Source of the DNA: Enhydrobacter sp.
GTDB taxonomy: Bacteria; Pseudomonadota; Alphaproteobacteria; Reyranellales; Reyranellaceae
Reading direction: 5' to 3'
Assembly: GCA_026126105.1 (NCBI GenBank)
Contig: JAHCJV010000010.1
Span: forward strand, 37,370-101,369
Length of the DNA stretch: 64,000 nt
Shown one piece after another: positions 16,704 through 25,250 of this stretch. Position 1 is the stretch's first letter. Every line of letters starts with the position of its first letter. Position numbers and translations under genes: made by a program. The notes below the pieces were generated by a model. The model worked only from the letters and a program-made list of their open reading frames with translations. It did no database searches and was not told where the DNA came from.

Positions 16704-17883
16704 AGATATGCCGCACGGGATTGTCGACACCGATGATGTGGCGGCCGACCATCTCGATGTGGGGCAACATCGCCTGCAGATGCTGGCTGGCGCTCATGGC
16801 GTCGCGGAAGCGGCGTTCGAAGGGAGCGGAGTTCATGATGGCGGTGGTGCCGGCGGCGCGGTAGCTCGCGACGGAGACGTCCGTCGCCTCGTTCATGCCG
16901 TGGGTGGTCGCCAGACGGAGCCGGATACGATGGTCGATGGTGAGCTTGCCGGCGGCCGCCGCCTCGTAGGCCTCGAGCGCCGCCTCGTGCAGGAACGCTC
17001 GTGCGGCCGACAGCCTGGCCTCGAGCAGGCCGATCTCGCGCTGGATTGCATTGTTGAGCGCCATGGCATTGGGCGAGGCGCGGCTGTGCTTGCCTCGCGC
17101 GAGCTCGACGTAGGTGTCGAACAGTCGCCGGCCGACGCCGAGCGTGACGCTGCAGAAGCCGGTGGCATAAAGGAGCGTCGACATCAGAGTATAGAGCGGA
17201 CCTGGCTCTCTGCGCTCCTCGAGTGCGTCGCGCGCGGGCGCACGGTCGTCGGGCACGAACAGGTCCTCGACGACATAGGTGTCGCTGCCGGTGCCGCGCA
17301 GGCCGAGCACCTCCCAGTCGTCTATGATCCTGGCTTCAGAGCGCCGGAACACGAAGCTGCGGTCGTCCGGTCTGCCGTAGCGCATCAAGGGCGTGCCGTC
17401 GGGATTCTGGACTGCGCTGTGGGCGCCGAGCCAGGTCGTGTGTCGACCGCCCGACGCGAAGCTCCAGGTGCCGGTGAGGCGGTAGCCGCCTTCGACGCGG
17501 ACCGCCTTGCTGTTATTATGCCGCGCACCCCAGGCGAGACCCATGTCCGGCGTGCCCCACATCGAGCGTGCCGTCTCGGCCGGCATGGCGGCGGCGGACG
17601 TCGAGGACGAAACGTTCGACTGGTTGATGAACCAGCCGACGCTGGCGTCGGCATAGCCCAGCGCCTCGATCGTCTTGGCGTACTCGACAAGGTGAATCTC
17701 CTGGCCGCCGAGGCTGCGCGGCAGCAGCAGGCGCAGCATGTCGGCCTCGACCAGCGCCGCGACCACCTCCGGCGTGACCTCGCGGCGGCGATCCATCTCC
17801 GCGCCATGCGCGTCGAGCAGGGGCCGCAGGGCGCGCGCCCGATCAGGCGCGGCGGTGGCGATCGGCGGTAGGCGCGTATCCAT
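16702..17883 (-). CDS. Acyl-CoA-dehydrogenase-fold flavoprotein (group D monooxygenase-like)
   Basis: A 393-aa enzyme with the acyl-CoA dehydrogenase architecture: N-terminal helical domain (RALRPLLDAHGAEMDRRREV, LVEADMLRLLLPRSLGGQE), central beta domain (WSFASGGRHTTWLGAHSAV, LGLRGTGSDTYVVEDLFVP), and C-terminal helices with QREIGLLEARLSAARAFLHE. The catalytic Glu of true acyl-CoA dehydrogenases is not evident. Members of this type often act as reduced-flavin monooxygenases (DszC or HsaA-like) or on acyl substrates. ATG 17883 fits the domain start. It is divergent from the second TTT receptor. Confidence 0.8.
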   Translation of the reverse strand: MDTRLPPIATAAPDRARALRPLLDAHGAEMDRRREVTPEVVAALVEADMLRLLLPRSLGGQEIHLVEYAKTIEALGYADASVGWFINQSNVSSSTSAAAMPAETARSMWGTPDMGLAWGARHNNSKAVRVEGGYRLTGTWSFASGGRHTTWLGAHSAVQNPDGTPLMRYGRPDDRSFVFRRSEARIIDDWEVLGLRGTGSDTYVVEDLFVPDDRAPARDALEERREPGPLYTLMSTLLYATGFCSVTLGVGRRLFDTYVELARGKHSRASPNAMALNNAIQREIGLLEARLSAARAFLHEAALEAYEAAAAGKLTIDHRIRLRLATTHGMNEATDVSVASYRAAGTTAIMNSAPFERRFRDAMSASQHLQAMLPHIEMVGRHIIGVDNPVRHI

Positions 17884-18031
17884 CGCGGCATACTGCCCCC
17901 TGGGGGCCCGGCACTCCAGCGGCGCGTCTCGTCTCGCTCGCTGTTCGAAAGGGCGCAGCCGGTACCACTGGAGAGACGTGGCCCGGGTCCTCTACGATGC
18001 CGGCAACGAAAAAATCCCGAAGGAAACACAA

Positions 18032-19006
18032 ATGACGAGCCCGTTGTCGCGGCGTGCGGTTCTGGCGACGCCGTTGCCGCTGCTGGCCTTGCCGGCGCGA
18101 GCCCAGGACAGCTATCCCGCGGCGCCGGTAAAGGTCGTCATTCCTGCGGCGCCCGGCGGGCCGACCGACGTCATGGCGCGCATGATCCAGCCCGGCCTGA
18201 GCGCCAAGCTCGGCCAGCCGGTGCTGATCATCAACCGGCCAGGCGCCGGCGGGAACATCGGCGTGGTGCAGGCCGGCAAGTCGGCGCCCGACGGCTACAC
18301 GCTGCTGATCGCCTCGACCGGCTTCGTCGTCAACGTCAGCCTCTATCGCGAGCCGGGCTATGACGCCTTCAAGGATTTCCTGCCGATCACCGAGCTCGGC
18401 TCCTCGCCCAATGTGATCCTCGTGCACCCGTCGTCGCCGATCAGGACGATCGCCGATCTGATCGCCTTCGCCAAGGCCGACAAGAACAAGCTAAACGTCA
18501 TCAATCCGGGACAGGGTTCAACGCCGCACCTCACCGCCGAGCTGCTGCAGATCAAGGCCGGCATCGGCATCGAGAACATCCCTTACAATGGGGCGGGGCC
18601 AGCGATTCAGGCGATCCTCGCGCAGACCACGCCGGTCGGCATCACGGCCCTTCCGCCCGCCCATCCGCACATCAAGTCGGGCGCCCTGCGGGCACTCGCG
18701 GTCACCGGCGAGAAGCGCTGGTCCGACCTGCCGGACGTGCCCACGATGCAGGAGTCCGGCTTTCCGGGTATGGTATCCGAGACCTTCCAGGGCATGTACG
18801 CTCCCGCCGGCACGCCGAAGGCGATCGTCGAACGCGTAGCGAACGACACGCTCGCGGTGCTGAAGGACCCCGAGGTGGCAGCGAGGTTGCTCGGGGTCGG
18901 CTTCGACGTTCGTGCGAATGGCCCAGCCGGTCTGTCCGCCCGGGTCGCCAAGGAAGTGCCGATGTGGCGTGAGCTGATCCAGCAGTCGAAGATCGAGATG
19001 TTGTAG
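18032..19006 (+). CDS. TTT-family (Bug) periplasmic solute-binding protein, Tat-like signal
   Basis: A 324-aa tripartite tricarboxylate transporter receptor. The N-terminus SRRAVLATPLPLLALPARAQ is a twin-arginine-like signal; the mature part starts DSYPAAPVKVVIPAAPGGPT and has APDGYTLLIAS, PYNGAGPAIQAIL and LPDVPTMQESGFPG. GAAGGA precedes ATG 18032; the longer open frame upstream is noncoding. No TctA/TctB genes are near. It leads a rightward run with the thiolase/DUF35 pair, so its ligand may feed that pathway (inference). It differs from the first receptor in export route and in its ligand-loop sequence. Confidence 0.9.
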   Translation: MTSPLSRRAVLATPLPLLALPARAQDSYPAAPVKVVIPAAPGGPTDVMARMIQPGLSAKLGQPVLIINRPGAGGNIGVVQAGKSAPDGYTLLIASTGFVVNVSLYREPGYDAFKDFLPITELGSSPNVILVHPSSPIRTIADLIAFAKADKNKLNVINPGQGSTPHLTAELLQIKAGIGIENIPYNGAGPAIQAILAQTTPVGITALPPAHPHIKSGALRALAVTGEKRWSDLPDVPTMQESGFPGMVSETFQGMYAPAGTPKAIVERVANDTLAVLKDPEVAARLLGVGFDVRANGPAGLSARVAKEVPMWRELIQQSKIEML

Positions 19007-19044
19007 TTGCCCAGGTGACGCCAAGAACAACAGAGGAAAACGCC

Positions 19045-20298
19045 ATGCCGATGCCGGATACCGACACTACCAGTCCGAAATACCTGCGCGACAAGTATGC
19101 GATCGTGGGTGTCGGAGAGACGACCTACACTCGCGGCTCGGGTGTAACGACACGCAAGCTCGGCACCTGGGCGGTGCGCAATGCGATCGAGGATGCGGGG
19201 CTGAAGCCATCGGACGTGGACGGGGTGCTGTCCTACCAATCCGGCGATTCGACCTTCGGCACCTTCATCGCTGGCGACGTCGGCATCCGCCCCAATTTCT
19301 ACATGGACGTGTTCGGCGGCGGCTCGTCGACCGAGGCGCTGGTCGGCATGGCGATCGGCCTGATGGAAGCCGGCATGTGCAAGTGCGTCGTGATCTTCCG
19401 CGCCATGAACGGATTCAGCCAGGTCCGCATCGGCGGCACGGGCGCGCGCGCCGCGGCACCGGTCCTGGGCGATGCCCTGCACGGCCGCGCCTATGGTTGG
19501 CAGAGCGCCGGCCAGATGTTCTCGCCGACCTTCATGCGGCACATGTATGACTACGGGACGCGGCCCGAACAGGTGGCGCACGTCAAGCATTTCCATTCCT
19601 GCCACGCCTCCAACAATCCCAAGGCGTATTACAAGCAGCGCTTCTCGGTCGACGACGTGCTGAACAGCCGAATCATCTGCAAGCCGCTGCACCTGCTCGA
19701 CTGCTGCGTCGAGACCGACAACGGCACCGCGCTGATCGTCACCTCGGCCGATCGCGCCCGAGACTGCCGCCACCATCCGGTCCTGATCCGGGGCGTTGTG
19801 GGCCGCTGCAGCAAGCCGCGCACGGACATGCACTACCAGCACGGGCCGATCTCGACGGTCGCCGGCCACTACGCCAAGGACATCTTGTGGCCCAATGCCG
19901 GCGTCGGGCCGGAGGATATCGACCTGACCGGCAGCTACGACGCCTTCACCTTCACCACGATGCTGCAGCTCGAGGATTACGGCTTCTGCAAGAAGGGCGA
20001 GGGCGGCGACTACGTCAGCAACGGCACGATCCGGCTGGGCGGCAAGCGGCCGAACAACACCAGCGGCGGGCATCTGTGCGAGGGCTATACGCACGGGGTC
20101 AACATGGTGGTCGAGAACGTCCGCCAGCTGCGCCACGACGCCGACGACTCCTGTCCCATAGGGCCGGACGGCAAGCGCCAGCACACCTACGACTACAGCG
20201 AGGGCGGCTGCCGCCAGGTCAGGGATTGCGAACTGTCGGCCAACCTGGGCTGGGCCAATCCGGGCACCGGCTCGGCCATGGTCATGCGGCGCGGCTGA
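19045..20298 (+). CDS. Thiolase-fold protein lacking the N-terminal nucleophilic Cys (Ltp-like)
   Basis: A 417-aa protein of the SCP-x/lipid-transfer thiolase branch. The region that normally holds the acyl-accepting Cys reads VFGGGSSTEALVGMAIG (residues 89-105), so that Cys is absent. The C-terminal part keeps SYDAFTFTTMLQLEDYGFC and SGGHLCEGYTHG with a His in the thiolase position. Relatives that pair with a DUF35 protein, such as actinobacterial Ltp2 with ChsH2, act as retro-aldolases on acyl-CoA side chains rather than as thiolases. The DUF35 partner follows 15 bases downstream. ATG 19045 is chosen with AGAGGA upstream. Confidence 0.87.
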   Translation: MPMPDTDTTSPKYLRDKYAIVGVGETTYTRGSGVTTRKLGTWAVRNAIEDAGLKPSDVDGVLSYQSGDSTFGTFIAGDVGIRPNFYMDVFGGGSSTEALVGMAIGLMEAGMCKCVVIFRAMNGFSQVRIGGTGARAAAPVLGDALHGRAYGWQSAGQMFSPTFMRHMYDYGTRPEQVAHVKHFHSCHASNNPKAYYKQRFSVDDVLNSRIICKPLHLLDCCVETDNGTALIVTSADRARDCRHHPVLIRGVVGRCSKPRTDMHYQHGPISTVAGHYAKDILWPNAGVGPEDIDLTGSYDAFTFTTMLQLEDYGFCKKGEGGDYVSNGTIRLGGKRPNNTSGGHLCEGYTHGVNMVVENVRQLRHDADDSCPIGPDGKRQHTYDYSEGGCRQVRDCELSANLGWANPGTGSAMVMRRG

Positions 20299-20313
20299 GG
20301 GGGAGCAAAGATC

Positions 20314-20835
20314 ATGGGAATCCAGGCCACCTATCTCGATATGCCGCTGGCGATCGACGATCTCGATGTCGAGAACCTCGCTTATTTCAAGCACTGCGCG
20401 GCACATGACTTCCATCTGCAGCGCTGCACGAAATGCAACCTGCTGCGCTATCCGCCGACCACCGCCTGCCCGTGGTGCGCCAACCCGGAGTCGGACTGGG
20501 TGCCGGTCGAGGCCAAGGGCGCGGTGCATTCCTACACCGAGGTGCATCACGCCATCCAGCCCGCCTTCAAGAAGTACACCCCCTATCTCGTCCTGCTGGT
20601 CGACCTGGACACGCAAAAGGGCAAGCCGACGGAGCACGAGGCGCTGCGCGTGATCGGCAATCTCACCACGCCGGATGGCACGCTGGCGCCGCCGGACATG
20701 GTGAAACGTGTCGGCATCGGCACGCGGGTCCGCATGGTATTCGCCGACGCCGGGCCCGGCCTCGCGATACCGCATTGGACGATCGACGAGGCTGCGCCAC
20801 AGCCCGCAAAGCCGTGGCGCTATCCGCAGGAGTAG
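20314..20835 (+). CDS. DUF35 Zn-ribbon/OB-fold acyl-CoA-binding protein
   Basis: A 173-aa protein. A rubredoxin-like zinc ribbon is formed by C38, C41, C52 and C55 (RCTKCNLLRYPPTTACPWC), followed by the OB fold (VEAKGAVHSYTEVHHAIQPA, YLVLLVDLD). DUF35 proteins bind thiolase-fold partners and help hold CoA substrates. The partner here is the thiolase-like protein immediately upstream. The ending KPWRYPQE is directly followed by the next start, one base after TAG. Confidence 0.9.
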   Translation: MGIQATYLDMPLAIDDLDVENLAYFKHCAAHDFHLQRCTKCNLLRYPPTTACPWCANPESDWVPVEAKGAVHSYTEVHHAIQPAFKKYTPYLVLLVDLDTQKGKPTEHEALRVIGNLTTPDGTLAPPDMVKRVGIGTRVRMVFADAGPGLAIPHWTIDEAAPQPAKPWRYPQE

Positions 20836-20836
20836 G

Positions 20837-21163
20837 ATGACCGAGGATTGGGGCTTCGTCCGTGCCGCTGACATGGCGCGGACGATCGACGGGAGCTTCG
20901 AGCTGTCGTGGATCGCCGAAATCGAGTCGGCGTGGCAGACCGCCGATCTCGACAACGGCACGTTCGGATTCATTCTCTCGATGGCAGACGGTCGGCGTCT
21001 CTATTGGCGCTACACAGCCGACGATGCCGAAGCGGGCCGGGCCGAGGATTTCGACAGCGTCGAGCTGGCGGTTGGCGAGACGCCGGCCGCGCCGGACGAC
21101 GCGCGCTGGTACGACCCGACCCGGCTCAATAAGCGGTTGGCGGTGATGCGTCGCTTCGCCTGA
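20837..21163 (+). CDS. Small cytoplasmic protein of unknown function
   Basis: A 108-aa acidic protein without signal peptide, membrane segment or Cys. Composition and codon use fit a real gene: ATG 20837 follows the DUF35 stop by one base, with AGGAG in the preceding codons, so it is coupled to the thiolase/DUF35 pair. It contains FELSWIAEIESAWQTADLDN and RRLYWRYTADDAEAGRAEDF. No family recognised; it may be an accessory subunit of the same pathway. Confidence 0.65.
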   Translation: MTEDWGFVRAADMARTIDGSFELSWIAEIESAWQTADLDNGTFGFILSMADGRRLYWRYTADDAEAGRAEDFDSVELAVGETPAAPDDARWYDPTRLNKRLAVMRRFA

Positions 21164-21208
21164 GCGCGCTGGACCGTTCGGCCTCGAACATCGTATCACT
21201 CGCGCGCC

Positions 21209-21997
21209 ATGCAGAAGTTCATCCACATCACCGACACGCACTTCGTGCCGCCGGGAAACCTGTTGTACGGGTTGAACCCGATCGACCGCTTGGCGCTCTG
21301 CGTCGCCGACGTGAACCGCAACCACGCCGATGCGGCCTTTGCCATCGTCACCGGCGACCTTGCGCACAAGGGCGAGTTGCCGGCCTACGAGGCCCTGAAG
21401 CGGGAGCTCGATAAGCTCGCGATGCCCTATCACCTGATCGTGGGCAATCACGACGACCGGGCGAACTTTCGCGCGACCTTTCCGGCGACACCGGTCGATG
21501 CCGACGGCTTCATTCAGTATACGTTCGAGATGGGCGAGGGTGTGCTGGGCATCTGCCTCGACACCAACGAGCCCGGCAAGCCGTGGGGCAGCTTCTGCGC
21601 GACGCGCGGCGCATGGTGCAAGAGAACGCTCGACGAGGCCGGCGACCGCCCCGTGATGATCTTCATGCACCACCCGCCGTTCAAAGTCCGGTTGAGGCGG
21701 ATGGACGACATCTCGCTGCTCGAGCCGCAGGCTTTCGTCGAGGCCATCGCCGGAAAGACCAATATCCGCCACATGTTCTTCGGCCATCTGCATCGCCCGG
21801 TGGCGGGAAGCTGGCGCGGCATCCCGATCTCGACCTTGCGGGCGACCAGCCATCAGGTGGCGCTGGATTTCGTGATCGAGGGCCGCATTCCCGGCAGCCA
21901 CGAACCGCCAGCCTACGGCGTTTGCCTGCTGGAAGAGGACCAGATGGTCGTGCACATGCACGATTTCCTCGACCGGACCAATACGTTCCTGCTCTGA
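21209..21997 (+). CDS. Calcineurin-like metallophosphoesterase (GpdQ/CpdA-like)
   Basis: A 262-aa class III phosphodiesterase. All metal motifs are present in order: ITDTHF (DxH), VTGDLAHKG, VGNHDDR, FMHHPPF and FGHLHRP. The arrangement and length resemble glycerophosphodiesterase GpdQ and cAMP phosphodiesterase CpdA. It is 45 bases after the small unknown gene and in the same direction. Whether it acts on cAMP or on an organophosphodiester is not decidable here. Confidence 0.87.
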   Translation: MQKFIHITDTHFVPPGNLLYGLNPIDRLALCVADVNRNHADAAFAIVTGDLAHKGELPAYEALKRELDKLAMPYHLIVGNHDDRANFRATFPATPVDADGFIQYTFEMGEGVLGICLDTNEPGKPWGSFCATRGAWCKRTLDEAGDRPVMIFMHHPPFKVRLRRMDDISLLEPQAFVEAIAGKTNIRHMFFGHLHRPVAGSWRGIPISTLRATSHQVALDFVIEGRIPGSHEPPAYGVCLLEEDQMVVHMHDFLDRTNTFLL

Positions 21998-22082
21998 AGA
22001 GAATCGGTCGTTGGGCAGCTTTCATGCAGTTGCCCGCCGCGATCCCGCTGCCTACCATCGATGGCGACCACGGGAGGACGCC

Positions 22083-22601
22083 ATGGCGAAACGACCGATG
22101 TATCTGCAGCATGTCAATGTTTACGTCCGTAACGTCGAGCGCTCGAAGAAGTGGTACGAGGATCTGCTCGGACTCCACGTCTACGAATATCGGCCAGGTT
22201 GGGCCGCCTTCCTGTCGGCGGACAAGGAGCAGTCGCACGAGGTGGCGCTGATGCAAGTGGGTGAGGATGCTCCGCTGCCATCGAAGCGGCAGGTCGGCCT
22301 GAACCATATGGCATGGCGTGTCGAGACTCTGGACGACCTCAAGGAGTTCTACAGGAAGATCAAGACCGAGGGTCAACCGATAGAGCACATCTCCGACCAT
22401 GGCATCTCGCTCGGCATCTACCTGCGCGACCCTGACGGCAACGGCGTCGAGGTGTTCTACGAGATGCCGCGCGCCGAGTGGCCGGTCGACTACAATGTCT
22501 TCACGCGGGAGAAGACCGGGAGTGGCCGCTTTCCCGGTCCCTGGGACGCGGAGATTGGCCGTGACGTCTCGCCAGCGCGGGCGCATGCGGCCGGGCAATA
22601 A
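22083..22601 (+). CDS. VOC-family metalloenzyme (extradiol dioxygenase/glyoxalase-like)
   Basis: A 172-aa protein with one vicinal-oxygen-chelate module. Predicted metal ligands are H10 (LQHVNVYVRN), the His of GLNHMAWRVE and the Glu of GVEVFYEMP, the His-His-Glu set of type I extradiol dioxygenases and related enzymes. DPDGNGVEVFYE is the family hallmark. ATG 22083 has GGGAGGA upstream. It is 34 bases before the TauD-type dioxygenase, so both may oxidise successive intermediates. Confidence 0.83.
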   Translation: MAKRPMYLQHVNVYVRNVERSKKWYEDLLGLHVYEYRPGWAAFLSADKEQSHEVALMQVGEDAPLPSKRQVGLNHMAWRVETLDDLKEFYRKIKTEGQPIEHISDHGISLGIYLRDPDGNGVEVFYEMPRAEWPVDYNVFTREKTGSGRFPGPWDAEIGRDVSPARAHAAGQ

Positions 22602-22635
22602 AGGCGCATGCGGACACGAGCCGGAGGAGCTGGTC

Positions 22636-23517
22636 ATGAGCACTGCCGCGTTGAAGAATTCCAGCCACGCCATGAGGATCGAGAAGGTCAAGGAGCATAT
22701 CGGCGCCATCGTCACGGGCATCGACCTGGCGCTTCCCGTCGATGCCGCAACGCAGAAGAAGCTCTACGACGCCGTGGTCGAGAACGTGGTCCTCGTGATC
22801 CGGGGTCAGGAGCATCTCACGCCCGGCCAGTTGCAGGCCGCCGCGGAAATGTTCGGCGAGCTGATGGAGGACCAGAACCGGCGCTATCTGGTCGACGGAT
22901 TTCCGTTGATCAGCGTGCTCGACAACCGTCACCTGGACAGCAAGGGCCAGCCCGCGAAAGTCGGCGCAAATGCCACCTGGCACACCGATCACACCAACCA
23001 GGAATTGCCGCCCAAGTTCACCATGCTTTATGCGGTGGCCGTACCGGACAGAGGGGGCGGGACATCGGTTTGCAACTCGCGTGCGGGCTATGAATCACTT
23101 CCGGACGACGTGAAATTGAGGATCGTCGGCGCGAAGACCGAGAATACCCTGATCAGCAGCGCGCGTATGAAGACAGGCAATCCGGATATCGTGAGGGCCC
23201 AGCTCGAGTCGAAGAAGCCGCCCACGGTGCATCCGCTGGTCCGCACCCACCCGGAGACCGGCACCAAGGCAGCGTGGTTCCATAAGGCAAAGACCGAGAC
23301 GGTCACTGGCATGTCTCCCGAGGAGACCCAGGATTTCCTGCAGGAATTGACCGACAAGATCACGCAGCCGCAATTCTGCTATACGCACGAGTACAAGAAG
23401 GGCGATCTGCTGATCATCGATGACCGCGCCTCATTGCATAAGGCCGGCTTTGACTACGACCACAGCCAGCATCGCCGCCTGTATCGGATGCTGGTGCGTG
23501 GCGACCGTCCGTCCTGA
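22636..23517 (+). CDS. TauD/TfdA-family 2-oxoglutarate-dependent dioxygenase
   Basis: A 293-aa Fe(II)/2-oxoglutarate oxygenase. The facial triad is H116 and D118 (TWHTDHTN) and H279 (SQHRRLYRML), with the Arg residues after H279 placed to bind 2-oxoglutarate. The N-terminal AIVTGIDLALPVD and VLVIRGQEHLTPGQ are typical. Such enzymes hydroxylate carboxylates, sulfonates or herbicide-like ethers. ATG 22636 is well supported by GGAGGAGC. Its stop codon lies in a hairpin shared with the convergent thioredoxin-fold gene. Confidence 0.88.
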   Translation: MSTAALKNSSHAMRIEKVKEHIGAIVTGIDLALPVDAATQKKLYDAVVENVVLVIRGQEHLTPGQLQAAAEMFGELMEDQNRRYLVDGFPLISVLDNRHLDSKGQPAKVGANATWHTDHTNQELPPKFTMLYAVAVPDRGGGTSVCNSRAGYESLPDDVKLRIVGAKTENTLISSARMKTGNPDIVRAQLESKKPPTVHPLVRTHPETGTKAAWFHKAKTETVTGMSPEETQDFLQELTDKITQPQFCYTHEYKKGDLLIIDDRASLHKAGFDYDHSQHRRLYRMLVRGDRPS

Positions 23518-23528
23518 GGGACGCTCGC
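23501..23528. terminator. Hairpin between convergent genes
   Basis: A stem pairs 23501-23510 (GCGACCGTCC) with 23519-23528 (GGACGCTCGC) with one C-C mismatch and an eight-base loop. It contains the TGA of the TauD-type gene in the loop and the first base of the opposing stop codon at its end. No T-tract follows. Confidence 0.45.
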
Positions 23529-24094
23529 TATTGTGCCGACAGACGTGAAACCCAGGCGGACACCTCGTCGCCGCTGCTCATGTCGTTCTGCACAAGACCA
23601 TCGATCATGAAGGTCGGTGAAACATGGATGCCGTTCTGACGCGCATATTTCGTATGGCGCTTGACTTCCTGGTCGAGCTTGGGAAGGGCGTAGGCCTCGG
23701 CAAGCTCGAGGCCTGAATACTCCTCGACGCGCGCAATTATGTCGGCGGGTGACAACGACAGGAGTGGTCCGCTGCAATGATCGGCGGGTTCGAACTTGTC
23801 ACGGTGAGCGGCGACGCCCGCCAGCACCTTCCTGGCGGCGCCCTTACCCTCGCCGAGGGTGGAGGCTGCGAGCGTGCAGCGCGTGATCACGCCGGAAAAA
23901 AGATGCCATGGCTGCGAGTGCAGCCAGATCTTGAGTGTGACGTTGTCGGTGCCTGCTGATTGCAGGGTCTCATCGAGCTTGCCGAAGGCCTTCGCCGAAA
24001 ACGGGCAGGTCGGCTCGAGGAACACCTCGAACACCCTTGGCCCCTGTCCCCAGGTCAGTGGCTCCGCCCGCCAAGCAGACTTGTTTTCAACCAT
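23528..24094 (-). CDS. Cytoplasmic DsbA-like thioredoxin-fold protein
   Basis: A 188-aa protein of the DsbA/thioredoxin_4 type without signal peptide. The active site region reads EPTCPFSAKAF, so only the first Cys of a CxxC pair is present (CPFS), and the cis-Pro loop is HVSPTFMIDG. The central helical insert is QPWHLFSGVITRCTLAAS. Single-Cys members act as reductases with glutathione or as non-redox proteins. It stands alone and converges with the TauD-type gene. Confidence 0.8.
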   Translation of the reverse strand: MVENKSAWRAEPLTWGQGPRVFEVFLEPTCPFSAKAFGKLDETLQSAGTDNVTLKIWLHSQPWHLFSGVITRCTLAASTLGEGKGAARKVLAGVAAHRDKFEPADHCSGPLLSLSPADIIARVEEYSGLELAEAYALPKLDQEVKRHTKYARQNGIHVSPTFMIDGLVQNDMSSGDEVSAWVSRLSAQ

Positions 24095-24185
24095 GCGCTC
24101 ATCCTCGCTTCCCTGGATGCCTTATATCAGCCGCTTAAGGCATTGAACCTCGGCAAAGGAGTCTCTGCGACGGTCGGGGAACGAT

Positions 24186-25250
24186 CTAACCGTACTCCGC
24201 CCGCAACAGCCGGGCCGCGTCGGCTTCGGCCTTGAGCTTGAGATAGACCTCGTCGATGTCGACCTTCGCGGCCGAACCCGGTGCGAAGCCGCAGTCCGGG
24301 TTGAGCGTGATGCGCGCCTTGTCGATCCGCGACAGAGCGCGCTCGACGCGGGTCGCGATCATCGGCGCGGTCTGCGGCTCGCCCGGCGTTACGTCGACCA
24401 CACCCAACCCGAGCTCGAAATCCTCGCGCAGGCGCCCGAGGCTCTCGAGATCGTCGGCGTCGGCCGCCGTGAACTCCATCGCAAGGTGCTGCACGTTCAG
24501 GCGATTGAGCTGCGGGAGGATCGGACCGTACGTGCCGGCGTGGTGCTTCTCGCCGCGCACGCGTGCGCCGGCGCGGCGGCAGAGATGGACGGCGAACTTG
24601 ATGCCATCGAAGCCTGCGACGGTCGCGTTGATCATGTCGACGGCGAAATCTGCCGCAGAGTCGGGATCGTCGTAGCGGGCGCGCACGTCTGGATCGACGA
24701 ACAGGCAGAGGTGCGGGTCGTCGATCTGCACGATCTCCACCCCCAAGTTCTGCAGCAGCGCGATCTCGGCCCGCAACGGCGCCACGCAATCGCGGACGAA
24801 GGCATCGCGCGTCGGATAGGCCGGCACCGAGCGCTCCGCATCCCACAGCCGCTCGCCGAGCAGCGCCGGGGCGGGCAGGGTGATCTTGGTCGCGACCCGC
24901 GCTACGTGCTTCACGAACTTCGCTTCGGCGGCGATGAAGCCCGCCGGCTTTGGCGAAAGCTTCTCGGTCACCACGGTCCAGGGTCGGCCGTCGGCGGGAT
25001 TGGTTTCCAGCGTGAAGCCGTGCGCCAGTTCGGAAATCACGCCGATATAGGAGCGCCGCCGCCATTCGCCGTCATTAACCACGTCGAGCCCGGCACGCTC
25101 CTGCAGCGCCACGACGAAGCGGACGGCAGCGTCCATGGTATTGCAGTCGGTCTCGTCCCACTGGGCTTTCCCGATCAGCTCGCGTACCACCAGCGGGCGC
25201 GGGATCGAGCCGACGATCGAGGCGGGGAACAGTGGCAGCTCAATGGTCAC
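24186..25250 (-). CDS. MetE C-terminal-like zinc methyltransferase
   Basis: A 354-aa TIM-barrel protein related to the catalytic half of cobalamin-independent methionine synthase. Zinc-site motifs are visible as H222-x-C224 (FAVHLCRRAG) and the late Cys in LNPDCGFAPG; VGSIPRP and NDGEWRRRSYIGV near the start are family features. It lacks the N-terminal half of MetE, so it is not a standard methionine synthase and may move a methyl or alkyl group onto another thiol. Start GTG 25250 overlaps the TGA of the nucleotidyltransferase by four bases. It is last in the RpiR, nucleotidyltransferase, MetE-like operon. Confidence 0.83.
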   Translation of the reverse strand: MTIELPLFPASIVGSIPRPLVVRELIGKAQWDETDCNTMDAAVRFVVALQERAGLDVVNDGEWRRRSYIGVISELAHGFTLETNPADGRPWTVVTEKLSPKPAGFIAAEAKFVKHVARVATKITLPAPALLGERLWDAERSVPAYPTRDAFVRDCVAPLRAEIALLQNLGVEIVQIDDPHLCLFVDPDVRARYDDPDSAADFAVDMINATVAGFDGIKFAVHLCRRAGARVRGEKHHAGTYGPILPQLNRLNVQHLAMEFTAADADDLESLGRLREDFELGLGVVDVTPGEPQTAPMIATRVERALSRIDKARITLNPDCGFAPGSAAKVDIDEVYLKLKAEADAARLLRAEYG

